Source: Hydrogenophilales bacterium RIFOXYD1_FULL_62_11 (lineage in GTDB: Bacteria > Pseudomonadota > Gammaproteobacteria > Burkholderiales > Thiobacillaceae). Taken from it: DNA of 32,703 bases. Within the stretch, counting starts at the first letter, position 1. Every line of letters starts with the position of its first letter. The DNA lies in assembly GCA_001802655.1 (NCBI GenBank), contig MGZO01000073.1, forward strand, positions 28,818 to 61,520, written 5' to 3'. Below, in pieces: positions 14,552 to 22,675 of the stretch. The notes under the pieces were generated by a model. The model was not told the DNA's origin. It searched no databases and saw only the letters and a program-made list of their open reading frames with translations. The position numbers and the translations under genes are program-made.

Positions 14552-15442
14552 ATGCCCTGGCAATCCGTACGCATCCTCGTTGATTCAAAAACCGCTGAGC
14601 CGTTCTCCGATTCACTGATGGAGGTAGGCGCGCTGTCGGTGTCGCTGGAAGATGCCGACGCGGGCACGGCTGACGAAACCCCGCTGTTCGGTGAGCCGGA
14701 TTACCCGACAGCCGAGCTGTGGCCGCACAGCATTGCGGTCGTGCTGCTGGAGGCGGACGCCGATGTGGTCGCCACACTTGCAGCGGCGGCCGCAATGGCC
14801 GGCATCACCGCGCCCACTCAGTACACGATTGAAACGGTCGCGGATCAGGATTGGGTGCGGCTGACGCAATCACAATTCGATCCGATCCCGATTTCGCCGC
14901 GTTTGTGGATCGTTCCGACCTGGCACACCGCGCCCGACAGCAGCGCGATCAACCTCAAGCTGGATCCCGGTCTTGCTTTCGGCACCGGCAGCCATCCCAC
15001 GACACGACTCTGTCTGCGCTGGCTCGACGACAACCTGCGCGGCGGCGAAACCCTGCTCGACTATGGCTGCGGCTCCGGCATCCTCGCCATCGCCGCGGTC
15101 AAGCTCGGCGCGGCACGCGTGGATGGCGTGGATATCGACGCGCAAGCCGTCACCGCCTCGCGCGATAACGCCGCGCTGAACGAGGTCAGTGCGCATTTCT
15201 GCCTGCCCAATGAATTCGCGCCGGGGCAATACGACATTGTCGTTGCCAACATCCTCACCAATCCGCTCAAGGGCATGGCACCGCTTTTGGCGGGGCGTGT
15301 GCGCGCAGGCGGACACCTGGTTTTGTCGGGCATCCTCGCCGAGCAGGCGGAAGATGTGATGGCGGTGTATCGCGAGTGGTTTGTGTTTGATGCGCCCACG
15401 ATTGACGAGGGCTGGGTGCGTCTGTCTGGAATCAGGCAGTGA
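14552..15442 (+). CDS. prmA: ribosomal protein L11 methyltransferase
   Basis: PrmA trimethylates amino groups of ribosomal protein L11 with S-adenosylmethionine. The 296-residue protein has the N-terminal substrate-recognition domain (from MPWQSVRILVDSKTAEPFSD), the linker WVRLTQSQFDPIPISPRLWI, LDPGLAFGTGSHPTTRLCL (about 138-156), motif I LLDYGCGSGILAI (159-170), and VVANILTNPL, the NxxxxP-like motif near the transferred methyl group. The ATG at 14552 fits the family start; an earlier GTG would translate the repeat region. It overlaps the next gene by four bases (GTGA). Confidence 0.95.
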   Translation: MPWQSVRILVDSKTAEPFSDSLMEVGALSVSLEDADAGTADETPLFGEPDYPTAELWPHSIAVVLLEADADVVATLAAAAAMAGITAPTQYTIETVADQDWVRLTQSQFDPIPISPRLWIVPTWHTAPDSSAINLKLDPGLAFGTGSHPTTRLCLRWLDDNLRGGETLLDYGCGSGILAIAAVKLGAARVDGVDIDAQAVTASRDNAALNEVSAHFCLPNEFAPGQYDIVVANILTNPLKGMAPLLAGRVRAGGHLVLSGILAEQAEDVMAVYREWFVFDAPTIDEGWVRLSGIRQ

Positions 15443-16425
15443 GTTTCCGTACGACCTGCCCGGCATGCGATAGCGTGTTTCGCCTCGGGGCGGATCAGCT
15501 CGATGCCGCGCGGGGATGGGTGCAATGCAGTGTGTGCGGTGCCGCTTTCGATGCCCGCCTCAGCCTGCTGATGGAGGATGGCTCGGCGCTGGCGACAGAG
15601 CCACAAGCCGAGACTGAAACCGAACCCGCAGTCGCCGCGCAGCCATCCGCGTTTCCGTTCACGAAGCACGATCCTGACGAGGTACGGGCGATCGAGCAGG
15701 CGGCTCAGGCTGCTGCCATCGCACCGGTTCCCGGCGGCATCACCCAGCGCGAAAGCGCGATTGAACTGCCGTCGATCATTCTCATCGACCCCGATATCCC
15801 CGTGCCGGACGATTTCGGTCCGTTGCCGCAAATCGATTCCGAACCCGCTGCTTCGATCGTGCCCGTTTTCACGGTACCGGAACGGCCTGCCGCACGCATC
15901 GAATATGCCGTGCCGCAGCCGGTTGCCGCGCTTGTGATGCAATCCGTGCCGCGTCGTGCCAAGCCCTGGGTGTGGGGTCTGGGCAGCGGGGTGCTGTTGT
16001 TGGTGTTGCTTGCGCAGATGAGTTATTTCCTGCGCGACAGCCTGGTTGGGCGCTGGCCGCAGGCTCGTCCTGCATTCGAACAAGCCTGTGCGGTATTGGG
16101 TTGTGGCTTGTCCTTGCCACGTAATCTGGCGCAACTCCAGATCATCGGATCCGACTTGCAAACCGAAACCCGCAGCCGCCTGAAACTCGTGCTCACGCTG
16201 GGCAATCGCGCCGATCAGGCGCAGGCCTGGCCGATGCTGGTACTTACCCTGACCGATCAGCGCGAGCGTCCGCTGGCACGCCGCAGCTTCGCTCCCAGCG
16301 AGTACCTCGACGATCCCCAGCGCATTGCCGCCGGTATTCCGCCACGCAGTGAGCAGCCTTTGAGCCTGCCGCTGACAATCCGTGATGTGTCCCCCATGGG
16401 CTTTGGTTTGAAGCTAACGTATTGA
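15439..16425 (+). CDS. zinc-ribbon and DUF3426 membrane protein
   Basis: The 328-residue protein starts at a GTG overlapping the prmA stop codon (GTGA, 15439-15442). Residues 7-33 form a zinc ribbon of the MJ0042 type with CPAC (7-10) and CSVC (30-33). A long acidic, proline-rich stretch follows, then a single membrane segment (VWGLGSGVLLLVLLAQMSYF, about residue 178-197) and a C-terminal domain of the DUF3426 type (LQIIGSDLQTETRSRLKLVL ... LARRSFAPSEYL ... FGLKLTY), predicted periplasmic. This arrangement with prmA is common in betaproteobacteria. Its function is not established; coupling to PrmA is suggested only by overlap. Confidence 0.85.
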   Translation: MSFRTTCPACDSVFRLGADQLDAARGWVQCSVCGAAFDARLSLLMEDGSALATEPQAETETEPAVAAQPSAFPFTKHDPDEVRAIEQAAQAAAIAPVPGGITQRESAIELPSIILIDPDIPVPDDFGPLPQIDSEPAASIVPVFTVPERPAARIEYAVPQPVAALVMQSVPRRAKPWVWGLGSGVLLLVLLAQMSYFLRDSLVGRWPQARPAFEQACAVLGCGLSLPRNLAQLQIIGSDLQTETRSRLKLVLTLGNRADQAQAWPMLVLTLTDQRERPLARRSFAPSEYLDDPQRIAAGIPPRSEQPLSLPLTIRDVSPMGFGLKLTY

Positions 16426-16487
16426 ACGGTTGGGTCGATTGAGCACTGCTAGCCGGTCCGATGCTTCTTCGGTATAGTTCGCCATCC

Positions 16488-16700
16488 CGTTGCGGGAGAG
16501 TGCATACGCAACATGCCGCCGAAGGCGTAACCCACCCGGAATCGCTCAGGCAAAAGGACCGCAACACCGGAACACTCTGGAGAGCGTGATTGCTGCTTTC
16601 AACTGAAAGCCAGCCGGTTCACCACCGAAGGGGCAGCGGGCACATCAGGCTTAACCCAGATGAACCCGTAATCTCTCAGGTACCAAGGACAGAGGGGTGG
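16488..16700 (+). promoter_or_regulatory. tandem glycine riboswitch upstream of gcvT
   Basis: Two glycine aptamers in series are recognisable. The first spans about 16488-16585 with GGGAGAG, CCGAAGGCGTAAC, CTCAGGCAAAAGGACCG and ACTCTGGAGAG. The second spans about 16614-16699 with CCGAAGGGGCA, ATCTCTCAGGTACCAAGGAC and AGAGGGGTG. These match the conserved cores of the family. Glycine binding regulates the glycine cleavage genes downstream. Limits are approximate. Confidence 0.93.
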
Positions 16701-16728
16701 AGCGCATCCGCGCATCCCTTTTATTTTT
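16694..16728 (+). terminator. predicted riboswitch-controlled terminator (expression platform)
   Basis: GGGGT (16694-16698) can pair with ATCCC (16714-16718) around an inner GCGC/GCGC stem (16702-16713), with a 3-base bulge, followed by CTTTTATTTTT. The left strand also provides the 3' side of the closing stem of aptamer 2 (GGTG 16696-16699 with CACC 16620-16623), so bound glycine should disfavour termination. This is a pairing-based inference. Confidence 0.5.
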
Positions 16729-16738
16729 GGTCACTGTC

Positions 16739-17854
16739 ATGTCAAATCACGCAGCGTCTACTCCAGCAGCGCTCAAGCTCACACCCCTCAACGCCACCCA
16801 TCGCGGCCTGGCCGCCAAAATGGTCGATTTCGGCGGCTGGGACATGCCGGTCAATTACGGTTCGCAAATCGAGGAACACCATGCGGTGCGCAGGGGGTGC
16901 GGTCTGTTCGACGTCTCGCACATGCTGCCGCTCGATATCAAGGGCAGCAATGTCCGCGCGTTCCTGAAGCGGCTGGTCGCCAATAACGTCGATAAATTGC
17001 AGGTTTCGGGCAAGGCGCTGTATTCGTGCATGCTGAACGAAGCGGGCGGCGTGATCGATGACCTCATCATCTATTTCATGGACGAGTCCTGGTTCCGTCT
17101 GGTGGTGAATGCGGGATCGGCTGAGAAAGACCTTGCCTGGATGGAGAAAATGAACGCTGACTGGGGCATGGGACTCACCCTCACGCCACGCCGCGACCTG
17201 GCCATGATTGCGATTCAGGGTCCCAACGCGACCCAGGCATTGAACCAGGCCTTGCCGGGTGTCGATTCCATCACCGCCAATCTCAAACCCTTCAATGCCG
17301 CCGCGATGGGCGAGATGTTCATCGCGCGCACGGGCTACACCGGCGAGGACGGCTTTGAAGTGATGGTGCTGGCGAAATCCGCCCCGTTTTTCTGGCAAGC
17401 GTTGATGGAAGCCGGCGGCCAGCCGATCGGTCTGGGCGCGCGCGACACGCTGCGGCTCGAAGCGGGAATGAATCTGTATGGCCAGGATATGGACGAAACC
17501 ACTTCGCCGCTGGAGTCCGGCCTGGCGTGGACGGTGGACATGAAAGCCGAGCGCGATTTTGTCGGTCGGGCTGCGCTGGAAAAGAGCGAAATCACCAAGC
17601 AGCTGGTCGGCCTGGTCTTGCTCGACAAGGGGGTGCTGCGCGGGCATCAGAAAGTGCTGACGAAAAACGGCGATGGTGAAATCACTTCCGGATCCTTTTC
17701 GCCGACGATGGAAAAGTCCATCGCGCTGGCGCGCATTCCGCTCGGCATCGCGCCGGGCCAAGAAGTCGAAGTCGAAATCCGTGACAAAAAACTGCGCGCG
17801 AAAGTGGTGAAATACCCGTTTGTGCGCAGTGGCAAAGTGCTGATTGAAATCTGA
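16739..17854 (+). CDS. gcvT: glycine cleavage system aminomethyltransferase (T protein)
   Basis: GcvT transfers the methylene group from the aminomethyl-lipoyl arm of GcvH to tetrahydrofolate and releases ammonia. The 371-residue protein shows family motifs: MVDFGGWDMPVNYGSQIEEH, GLFDVSHM, the segment MLNEAGGVIDDLIIYF carrying the catalytic aspartate, ARTGYTGEDGFEV in the folate-binding core, and ARDTLRLEAGMNLYGQDMDE. The ATG at 16739 was chosen because it follows the riboswitch and terminator; an earlier in-frame GTG at 16697 lies in the aptamer. There is no clear Shine-Dalgarno sequence. Confidence 0.96.
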   Translation: MSNHAASTPAALKLTPLNATHRGLAAKMVDFGGWDMPVNYGSQIEEHHAVRRGCGLFDVSHMLPLDIKGSNVRAFLKRLVANNVDKLQVSGKALYSCMLNEAGGVIDDLIIYFMDESWFRLVVNAGSAEKDLAWMEKMNADWGMGLTLTPRRDLAMIAIQGPNATQALNQALPGVDSITANLKPFNAAAMGEMFIARTGYTGEDGFEVMVLAKSAPFFWQALMEAGGQPIGLGARDTLRLEAGMNLYGQDMDETTSPLESGLAWTVDMKAERDFVGRAALEKSEITKQLVGLVLLDKGVLRGHQKVLTKNGDGEITSGSFSPTMEKSIALARIPLGIAPGQEVEVEIRDKKLRAKVVKYPFVRSGKVLIEI

Positions 17855-17861
17855 TTGACCA

Positions 17862-17898
17862 GCGAAGGCGCAAACGAACAAATTTCGTGCGCCTTCGC
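17862..17898. repeat. hairpin between gcvT and gcvH
   Basis: GCGAAGGCGCA (17862-17872) and TGCGCCTTCGC (17888-17898) form a perfect 11-bp stem, with a further short inner stem. No T-run follows, so it may stabilise or process the message rather than end it. Confidence 0.6.
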
Positions 17899-17928
17899 CG
17901 CTGAACCCCCATTTACCAGGAGCAAACC

Positions 17929-18318
17929 ATGAACATCCCCGCAGACCTCAAATACACCCCCAGTCACGAATGGGTGCGCGTCGAAGCCGACGGCACGCTG
18001 ACCGTCGGCATCACCCATCACGCGCAGGACTTGCTGGGCGACATGGTGTTCATCGAAAACCCCGCTGCCGGTCGCGCGCTGAAAAAAGGCGAAGAGTGCG
18101 CGGTGGTCGAGTCGGTGAAAGCCGCATCCGACGTCTATGCGCCGGTTGCCGGCGAAGTCATCGCCGCCAATGGCGACGTCGAATCCAGCCCGGAAGCGAT
18201 CAACAAGGATGCGTACAGCGCCTGGATGTTCAAGCTCAAGCCGGCCAATGCAGCCGATGTCGCTGAACTGATGGATGCTGCGGCGTACCAGAAGCTGGTC
18301 GAATCGGAAGCGCATTGA
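17929..18318 (+). CDS. gcvH: glycine cleavage system H protein (lipoyl carrier)
   Basis: GcvH carries the aminomethyl group on lipoate between the P, T and L proteins. The 129-residue length is normal. The lipoylated lysine is Lys64 in VVESVKAASDVYAPVAGEV, and the N-terminal motif YTPSHEWVRVEADG is typical. CAGGAG stands 8 bases before the ATG. The gene follows gcvT after a 74-base gap holding a hairpin and precedes gcvPA after a repeat-filled gap. Confidence 0.97.
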   Translation: MNIPADLKYTPSHEWVRVEADGTLTVGITHHAQDLLGDMVFIENPAAGRALKKGEECAVVESVKAASDVYAPVAGEVIAANGDVESSPEAINKDAYSAWMFKLKPANAADVAELMDAAAYQKLVESEAH

Positions 18319-18325
18319 GGGGGCC

Positions 18326-18430
18326 GGATTCAGGGGCCAGGGATCAGGGAATGTGCGGCTTTGCCGCCAACCTGGACCGGGCACTGAGTCCCCCCCTGAA
18401 TCCTGACCCCTGAATCCTGATCCCTGACCA
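18326..18430. repeat. CAGGATTCAGGGG-type intergenic foldback repeat between gcvH and gcvPA
   Basis: GGATTCAGGGGCCAGG (18326-18341) is mirrored by CCTGACCCCTGAATCC (18402-18417) with one mismatch. The right arm is itself a tandem of CCTGAATCCTGA units ending in TCCCTGACC. It occupies nearly all of the gap between gcvH and gcvPA. It looks like a dispersed, non-coding repeat; no transposase is present. Confidence 0.75.
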
Positions 18431-18432
18431 AC

Positions 18433-19809
18433 ATGCCTTTCATTCCGCATACTCCTGAAGATGTCTCCACCATGCTTGCCGCCATTGGCGCGGCCAGCAT
18501 CGAAGACCTGTTCGACGAAATTCCGCCCGCACTCAAGACCGGCAAGCTGAAGGATGTTCCAGACGGCCTGCCGGAAATGGCCGTGACGCGCTTGATGCAG
18601 GAGCGCGCATCAGCCGACGGTTTTTGGTCCAACTTCATTGGCGCAGGGGTGTACGAGCATCACATCCCGGCCGCGATCTGGCAGATCACCACGCGCGGCG
18701 AGTTTTACTCGGCCTACACGCCGTATCAGGCCGAAGCCAGCCAGGGCACGCTGCAACTGATCTACGAATACCAGACCATGATGACGCGGCTGACCGGACT
18801 CGACGTGTCGAACGCCTCGCTTTACGACGGCGCGTCGGCACTGGCCGAGGCGGTGCTGATGGCGGTGCGTGCGCATAAAACCTCGCGCCGCGTGCTGGTG
18901 CCGAAGACCGTGCATCCGATCTATCGCAAGGTGGTGCTGACCACGGTGAAGAATCAGGGCATCGAACTGGTCGAGCTCGATTACGATCCGACTACCGGCC
19001 AGACCCTGCTGCCTGCCGATCCCGGCGCATTTGCCGGGCTGGTGATTCCGCAGCCCAGTTTCTTCGGCGTGCTGGAAGACGTGCACGTGATGACTGACTG
19101 GGCGCACGCCTACGGCGCGCTGGCGATCGGTCTGGTCAACCCGACCACGCTGGCGGTGCTCGAAGCACCGGGCAAGTGGGGCACCAAAGGCGCAGACATC
19201 GCCGTGGGTGAAGGCCAGCCGCTGGGCGCGCCGATGGCTTCGGGCGGGCCGTACTTCGGGTTCATGTGCTGCCGCCAGGAATTCGTCCGGCAGATGCCGG
19301 GGCGCATCGTCGGCCGTACCGTCGATCTGGATGGCAAGCCGGGCTTTTCACTCACGCTGCAGGCGCGCGAGCAGCACATCCGCCGCTCCAAGGCCACTTC
19401 CAACATCTGCACCAACCAGGGGTTGGTGGTCACCGCCGCCACCCAATACATGGCGCTGCTGGGGCCGCAGGGTTTGGCGAAAGTCGCGTCGGCCAGCCAC
19501 GCCAACACGGTAGCGCTAGCCGACAAGCTGACGGTAATCCCCGGGGTGATGCGCGCCTTCGCTGCGCCGTATTTCCACGAAGTCGTGCTCAAGCTCACCG
19601 ACAACGCGAAAGATGTGCTGCGCGCGCTGCAGGCGCAGGGCATCCTCGGCGGACTGGATATTTCCGGCTGGTATCCCGAACTCGGGCAGGCGATTCTGGT
19701 CTGCGTTACCGAAACCAAGACCGCCGCCGACCTTGACCACTACGCGCAACAATTGGAACGTATCCTGTCCAAGCGCCGTGAAGCGCCGCCGTGCGCGTAT
19801 AAAAACTGA
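18433..19809 (+). CDS. gcvPA: glycine dehydrogenase (decarboxylating) subunit 1
   Basis: GcvPA is the N-terminal half of the pyridoxal phosphate P protein, which decarboxylates glycine and passes the aminomethyl group to GcvH; this organism has the two-subunit form. The 458-residue protein carries family motifs: the N-terminal MPFIPHTPEDVSTMLAAIG, FYSAYTPYQAEASQGTLQ, LTGLDVSNASLYDGASALAE, and GRTVDLDGKPGF with the following TLQAREQHIRRSKATSNIC. Subunit 1 has the aminotransferase fold, but the cofactor lysine sits in subunit 2 (gcvPB). It is separated from gcvPB by two unrelated genes. Confidence 0.96.
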   Translation: MPFIPHTPEDVSTMLAAIGAASIEDLFDEIPPALKTGKLKDVPDGLPEMAVTRLMQERASADGFWSNFIGAGVYEHHIPAAIWQITTRGEFYSAYTPYQAEASQGTLQLIYEYQTMMTRLTGLDVSNASLYDGASALAEAVLMAVRAHKTSRRVLVPKTVHPIYRKVVLTTVKNQGIELVELDYDPTTGQTLLPADPGAFAGLVIPQPSFFGVLEDVHVMTDWAHAYGALAIGLVNPTTLAVLEAPGKWGTKGADIAVGEGQPLGAPMASGGPYFGFMCCRQEFVRQMPGRIVGRTVDLDGKPGFSLTLQAREQHIRRSKATSNICTNQGLVVTAATQYMALLGPQGLAKVASASHANTVALADKLTVIPGVMRAFAAPYFHEVVLKLTDNAKDVLRALQAQGILGGLDISGWYPELGQAILVCVTETKTAADLDHYAQQLERILSKRREAPPCAYKN

Positions 19810-19819
19810 TCGGACAATC

Positions 19820-20104
19820 ATGAGCGACATGCCGCAAGACAAGGAATTCTACGAACTCGCCGACGCGCACATCGCGCTGTGCAACACCCATATGGGCAAA
19901 ATCAAGCCGGCCAGGGTGAGCGCGGCCATGCTGTTCGCCGCGGCGCGCTTCAATGCTTTCGTGATCTACGCCAGCAGCGAGAACAAGGCGCAGTTCCTGC
20001 TCGAGAAAGAAGCGGCGATCGGCTACTTCATGCAGGAATATGAAAAATATCTGCGCGAGAATGTCGACGAGCATTTGTCGCGATACGAAGACCCCGCGGG
20101 CTGA
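19820..20104 (+). CDS. DUF3144 family small protein
   Basis: The 94-residue cytosolic protein is almost wholly helical in appearance and contains the pattern FYELADAHIALCNTHM, VSAAMLFAAARFNAFVIYA and an acidic C-terminal helix ending KYLRENVDEHLSRYED, which resembles DUF3144. Function is unknown. It begins 10 bases after gcvPA, so it probably shares that transcript. The ATG at 19820 is preferred because an upstream extension in the same frame would overlap gcvPA extensively. Its meaning within a glycine cleavage operon is unclear. Confidence 0.8.
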   Translation: MSDMPQDKEFYELADAHIALCNTHMGKIKPARVSAAMLFAAARFNAFVIYASSENKAQFLLEKEAAIGYFMQEYEKYLRENVDEHLSRYEDPAG

Positions 20105-20158
20105 TTGCCAGACTGATCGACCCCGCATCCCTACGTTTGTTTATTCAGGAGAAACATC

Positions 20159-20650
20159 ATGGCAGTGACCCTAGGCGGCAACCCCATCGACGTATCCGGC
20201 AACTTTCCCAAAGTCGGCGACACCGCGGCGGACTTCAAATTGGTCAGCGGCGATCTGTCCGATGTCTCGCTGGCGGATTTCGCCGGCAAGAAAAAGCTGT
20301 TGAACATCGTGCCGAGCCTGGATACCGGCGTCTGCGCGACCTCGACCAAAAAATTCAATGATGCCGCGTTGAATGGCGCCGTGCTGATGGTGATTTCGGC
20401 CGACCTGCCGTTTGCGCAAGGCCGCTTCTGCTCTGCCGAAGGCACCCAGAACGCGGTGACGTTGTCGACCATGCGTGGCGCGGAGTTCAAGCGCAACTAC
20501 GGCGTCGACATCACCTCCGGCCCGCTGGCTGGCGTGACTGCACGCGCCGTGGTGGTGCTGGATGAAAACAACAAGGTACTGCACGCTGAACTGGTTCCCG
20601 AGATCAAGCAGGAGCCGGACTACGATGCGGCGCTGGCAGTTTTGAAGTAA
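20159..20650 (+). CDS. tpx: thiol peroxidase (atypical 2-Cys peroxiredoxin)
   Basis: Tpx reduces hydrogen and organic peroxides with electrons from thioredoxin. The 163-residue protein has the peroxidatic cysteine Cys59 in VPSLDTGVCATSTKKFN and the resolving cysteine Cys91 in DLPFAQGRFCSAEG, the characteristic Tpx spacing. AGGAGA lies 9 bases before the ATG. It lies between the two P-protein genes. A foldback repeat follows its stop codon. Confidence 0.97.
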   Translation: MAVTLGGNPIDVSGNFPKVGDTAADFKLVSGDLSDVSLADFAGKKKLLNIVPSLDTGVCATSTKKFNDAALNGAVLMVISADLPFAQGRFCSAEGTQNAVTLSTMRGAEFKRNYGVDITSGPLAGVTARAVVVLDENNKVLHAELVPEIKQEPDYDAALAVLK

Positions 20651-20657
20651 TTTTTCG

Positions 20658-20739
20658 TCCGCGAAGTTCGCGAAGAAGCGCGAAAAAAGCCAGAAACATT
20701 TTCTCGGCTTTTTGGCTTTTACTTCGCGAACTTCGCGGA
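20658..20739. repeat. CGCGAAGTTCGCG-type intergenic foldback between tpx and gcvPB
   Basis: TCCGCGAAGTTCGCGAAG (20658-20675) is perfectly mirrored by CTTCGCGAACTTCGCGGA (20722-20739), an 18-bp arm, and an inner pair AAAAAGCC / GGCTTTTT (20684-20691 and 20706-20713) extends the foldback. It fills most of the gap. A diverged relative of the same core is seen at 25162-25180. Confidence 0.85.
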
Positions 20740-20755
20740 TAACAAGGTTTTCACC

Positions 20756-22225
20756 ATGCTGATATTTGACCATTCCCGCCCCGGCCGCACAGCCACCTCG
20801 CAACTTCCCGCCGCCGGCGGCAGCCTCGACGATCTCCCAGCTGCGCTGCGCCGCAAGGCTGCGCCTGCGCTGCCGGAGGTCTCCGAGCTCGACGTGGTGC
20901 GCCATTACACGCGATTGAGCCAGAAGAACTTCTCGATCGACACCCAGTTCTACCCGCTCGGTTCGTGCACCATGAAGTACAACCCGCGCGCGTGCAATTC
21001 GCTGGCGATGCTGCCGCAGTTTCTGGCGCGCCATCCGGCCAGCCCGGACGAGACGGGCCAGGGCTTCCTTGCCAGCATGTTCGAGCTGCAGGAAATGCTG
21101 AAGGACGTCACCGGCATGGCGGGCGTATCGATGGCGCCGATGGCCGGCGCGCACGGCGAGTTCGCCGGGGTGGCGATGATCCGCGCCTACCACGACGCGC
21201 GGGGCGACACGGCGCGGCGCGAGATCATCGTGCCAGATGCGGCGCACGGCACCAATCCGGCCACTGCGACGATGTGCGGTTACACGGTGAAGGAAATCCC
21301 CACCGATTCCACCGGCGCAGTCAACCTGGAGGCGCTGCGCGCCGCCGTCGGCCCGCAGACTGCCGGGCTGATGCTGACCAACCCGTCGACGCTGGGTGTG
21401 TTCGAAAAAACCATTACCGACATCCAGAAGATCGTCCACGATGCCGGTGGCCTGCTGTATTACGATGGCGCCAACCTCAACGCCATCCTCGGCAAGGTGC
21501 GCCCGGGCGACATGGGCTTCGACGTCATCCACATGAACCTGCACAAGACCTTTTCCACCCCGCACGGCGGCGGCGGCCCGGGCGCGGGTCCGGTTGGCGT
21601 GTCGCAGCGGCTGCTGCCGTTCATGCCGATTCCGCTGGTGCTGAACGACAACGGGCTGTATCGCCTGGCGACCGAAACCGACCTGCCGCAATCGATCGGC
21701 CGCTTGTCGGCCAACATGGGCAACGCCGGCGTGCTGATGCGTGCCTATGTTTACGCGCGCCTGCTCGGCGGCGAAGGCATGCACCGTGTTGCCGAGTACG
21801 CCACGCTCAACGCCAATTACCTGATGGCGAAACTGCGCGAAGCCGGATTCGACCTGGCTTTTCCCGAGCGCCGCGCCAGCCATGAATTCATCGTCACGCT
21901 CAAAAAGCTCAAGGATGTCACCGGCGTGTCGGCGATGGACTTCGCCAAGCGCCTGCTTGACTACGGCTATCATGCACCGACCACCTACTTTCCGATGCTG
22001 GTGCCGGAGTGCCTGTTGATCGAGCCAACCGAGACCGAAAGCCGCGAAACGCTGGATGGTTTTGTCGAGGCGATGAAAACCATCAAGCACGAAGCTGAAA
22101 CCAACCCCGAACTGGTGAAGGGCGCGCCCTACAGCCTGCCGGTGCGACGGCTTGATGATGTCAAGGCAGCGCGCGAGCTCGACCTTGCGTACCCCGTTGC
22201 GGAATCGATGCCTCCCAGGGTATGA
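20756..22225 (+). CDS. gcvPB: glycine dehydrogenase (decarboxylating) subunit 2
   Basis: GcvPB is the C-terminal half of the P protein and holds the cofactor lysine, Lys264 in HMNLHKTFSTPHGGGG. The 489-residue protein also shows FYPLGSCTMKYNPRAC, PMAGAHGEFAGV, PDAAHGTNPATATMCGY, LMLTNPSTLGVFE and YYDGANLNAILG, all normal for the subunit. It ends in an ATGA overlap with dgkA. Together with gcvPA it makes the complete decarboxylase. The L protein (dihydrolipoamide dehydrogenase) is not in the window and may be shared with 2-oxoacid dehydrogenases. Confidence 0.97.
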   Translation: MLIFDHSRPGRTATSQLPAAGGSLDDLPAALRRKAAPALPEVSELDVVRHYTRLSQKNFSIDTQFYPLGSCTMKYNPRACNSLAMLPQFLARHPASPDETGQGFLASMFELQEMLKDVTGMAGVSMAPMAGAHGEFAGVAMIRAYHDARGDTARREIIVPDAAHGTNPATATMCGYTVKEIPTDSTGAVNLEALRAAVGPQTAGLMLTNPSTLGVFEKTITDIQKIVHDAGGLLYYDGANLNAILGKVRPGDMGFDVIHMNLHKTFSTPHGGGGPGAGPVGVSQRLLPFMPIPLVLNDNGLYRLATETDLPQSIGRLSANMGNAGVLMRAYVYARLLGGEGMHRVAEYATLNANYLMAKLREAGFDLAFPERRASHEFIVTLKKLKDVTGVSAMDFAKRLLDYGYHAPTTYFPMLVPECLLIEPTETESRETLDGFVEAMKTIKHEAETNPELVKGAPYSLPVRRLDDVKAARELDLAYPVAESMPPRV

Positions 22226-22599
22226 GCGAACCGGTTAGCCCATACAAGGGTAAAACGGGTCTACGGCGTTTGTTCAATGCCGTCGGCTACACCTGGGATG
22301 GCCTGCGTGCGGCTTTCCGGCACGAGGATGCCTTCCGCCAGGAAGTGTTTCTGGCGCTGCTGCTGATTCCGCTGGCGGTCTATCTGGGCAAAAGCGGGGT
22401 TGAGCGTGCACTGATGATTGCCGCCGTGCTGGGCGTGCTGATGGTTGAATTGCTCAACTCGGCCGTCGAAGCGGCGGTGGACCGTATTTCGCTGGAACAC
22501 CATTTGCTGATCAAGCGCGCCAAGGACATGGGCAGCGCAGCGGTGATGATCGCGCTGGTCAATGTTGTGGCGGTGTGGGGGCTGGTTTTGTTGGGGTAA
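22222..22599 (+). CDS. dgkA: diacylglycerol kinase
   Basis: This small membrane enzyme phosphorylates diacylglycerol to phosphatidic acid and recycles diacylglycerol formed during envelope synthesis. The 125-residue protein has three hydrophobic helices, the N-terminal AFRHEDAFRQEVFLALLLIP segment, and the catalytic signature VELLNSAVEAAVDRIS with its Glu and Asn, then AKDMGSAAVM. The ATG overlaps the gcvPB stop codon (ATGA, 22222-22225), so it belongs to the same transcript. Confidence 0.95.
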   Translation: MSEPVSPYKGKTGLRRLFNAVGYTWDGLRAAFRHEDAFRQEVFLALLLIPLAVYLGKSGVERALMIAAVLGVLMVELLNSAVEAAVDRISLEHHLLIKRAKDMGSAAVMIALVNVVAVWGLVLLG

Positions 22600-22675
22600 A
22601 CTCAAGCACGATCAAACAAAAATAATGCCAATATGCAGATACTTCCTCAAGTTGCAGGCTTTCTTGCCGGAATAG

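Noticed and set aside
16697..16738. Upstream GTG start for GcvT
   Set aside because: It lies in the riboswitch aptamer and terminator region; the ATG at 16739 fits the family.
20171..22090. 639-codon minus-strand frame opposite tpx and gcvPB
   Set aside because: A shadow of gcvPB and tpx in GC-rich DNA; the His/Arg/Gln-rich composition lacks any domain and both plus-strand genes are clear.
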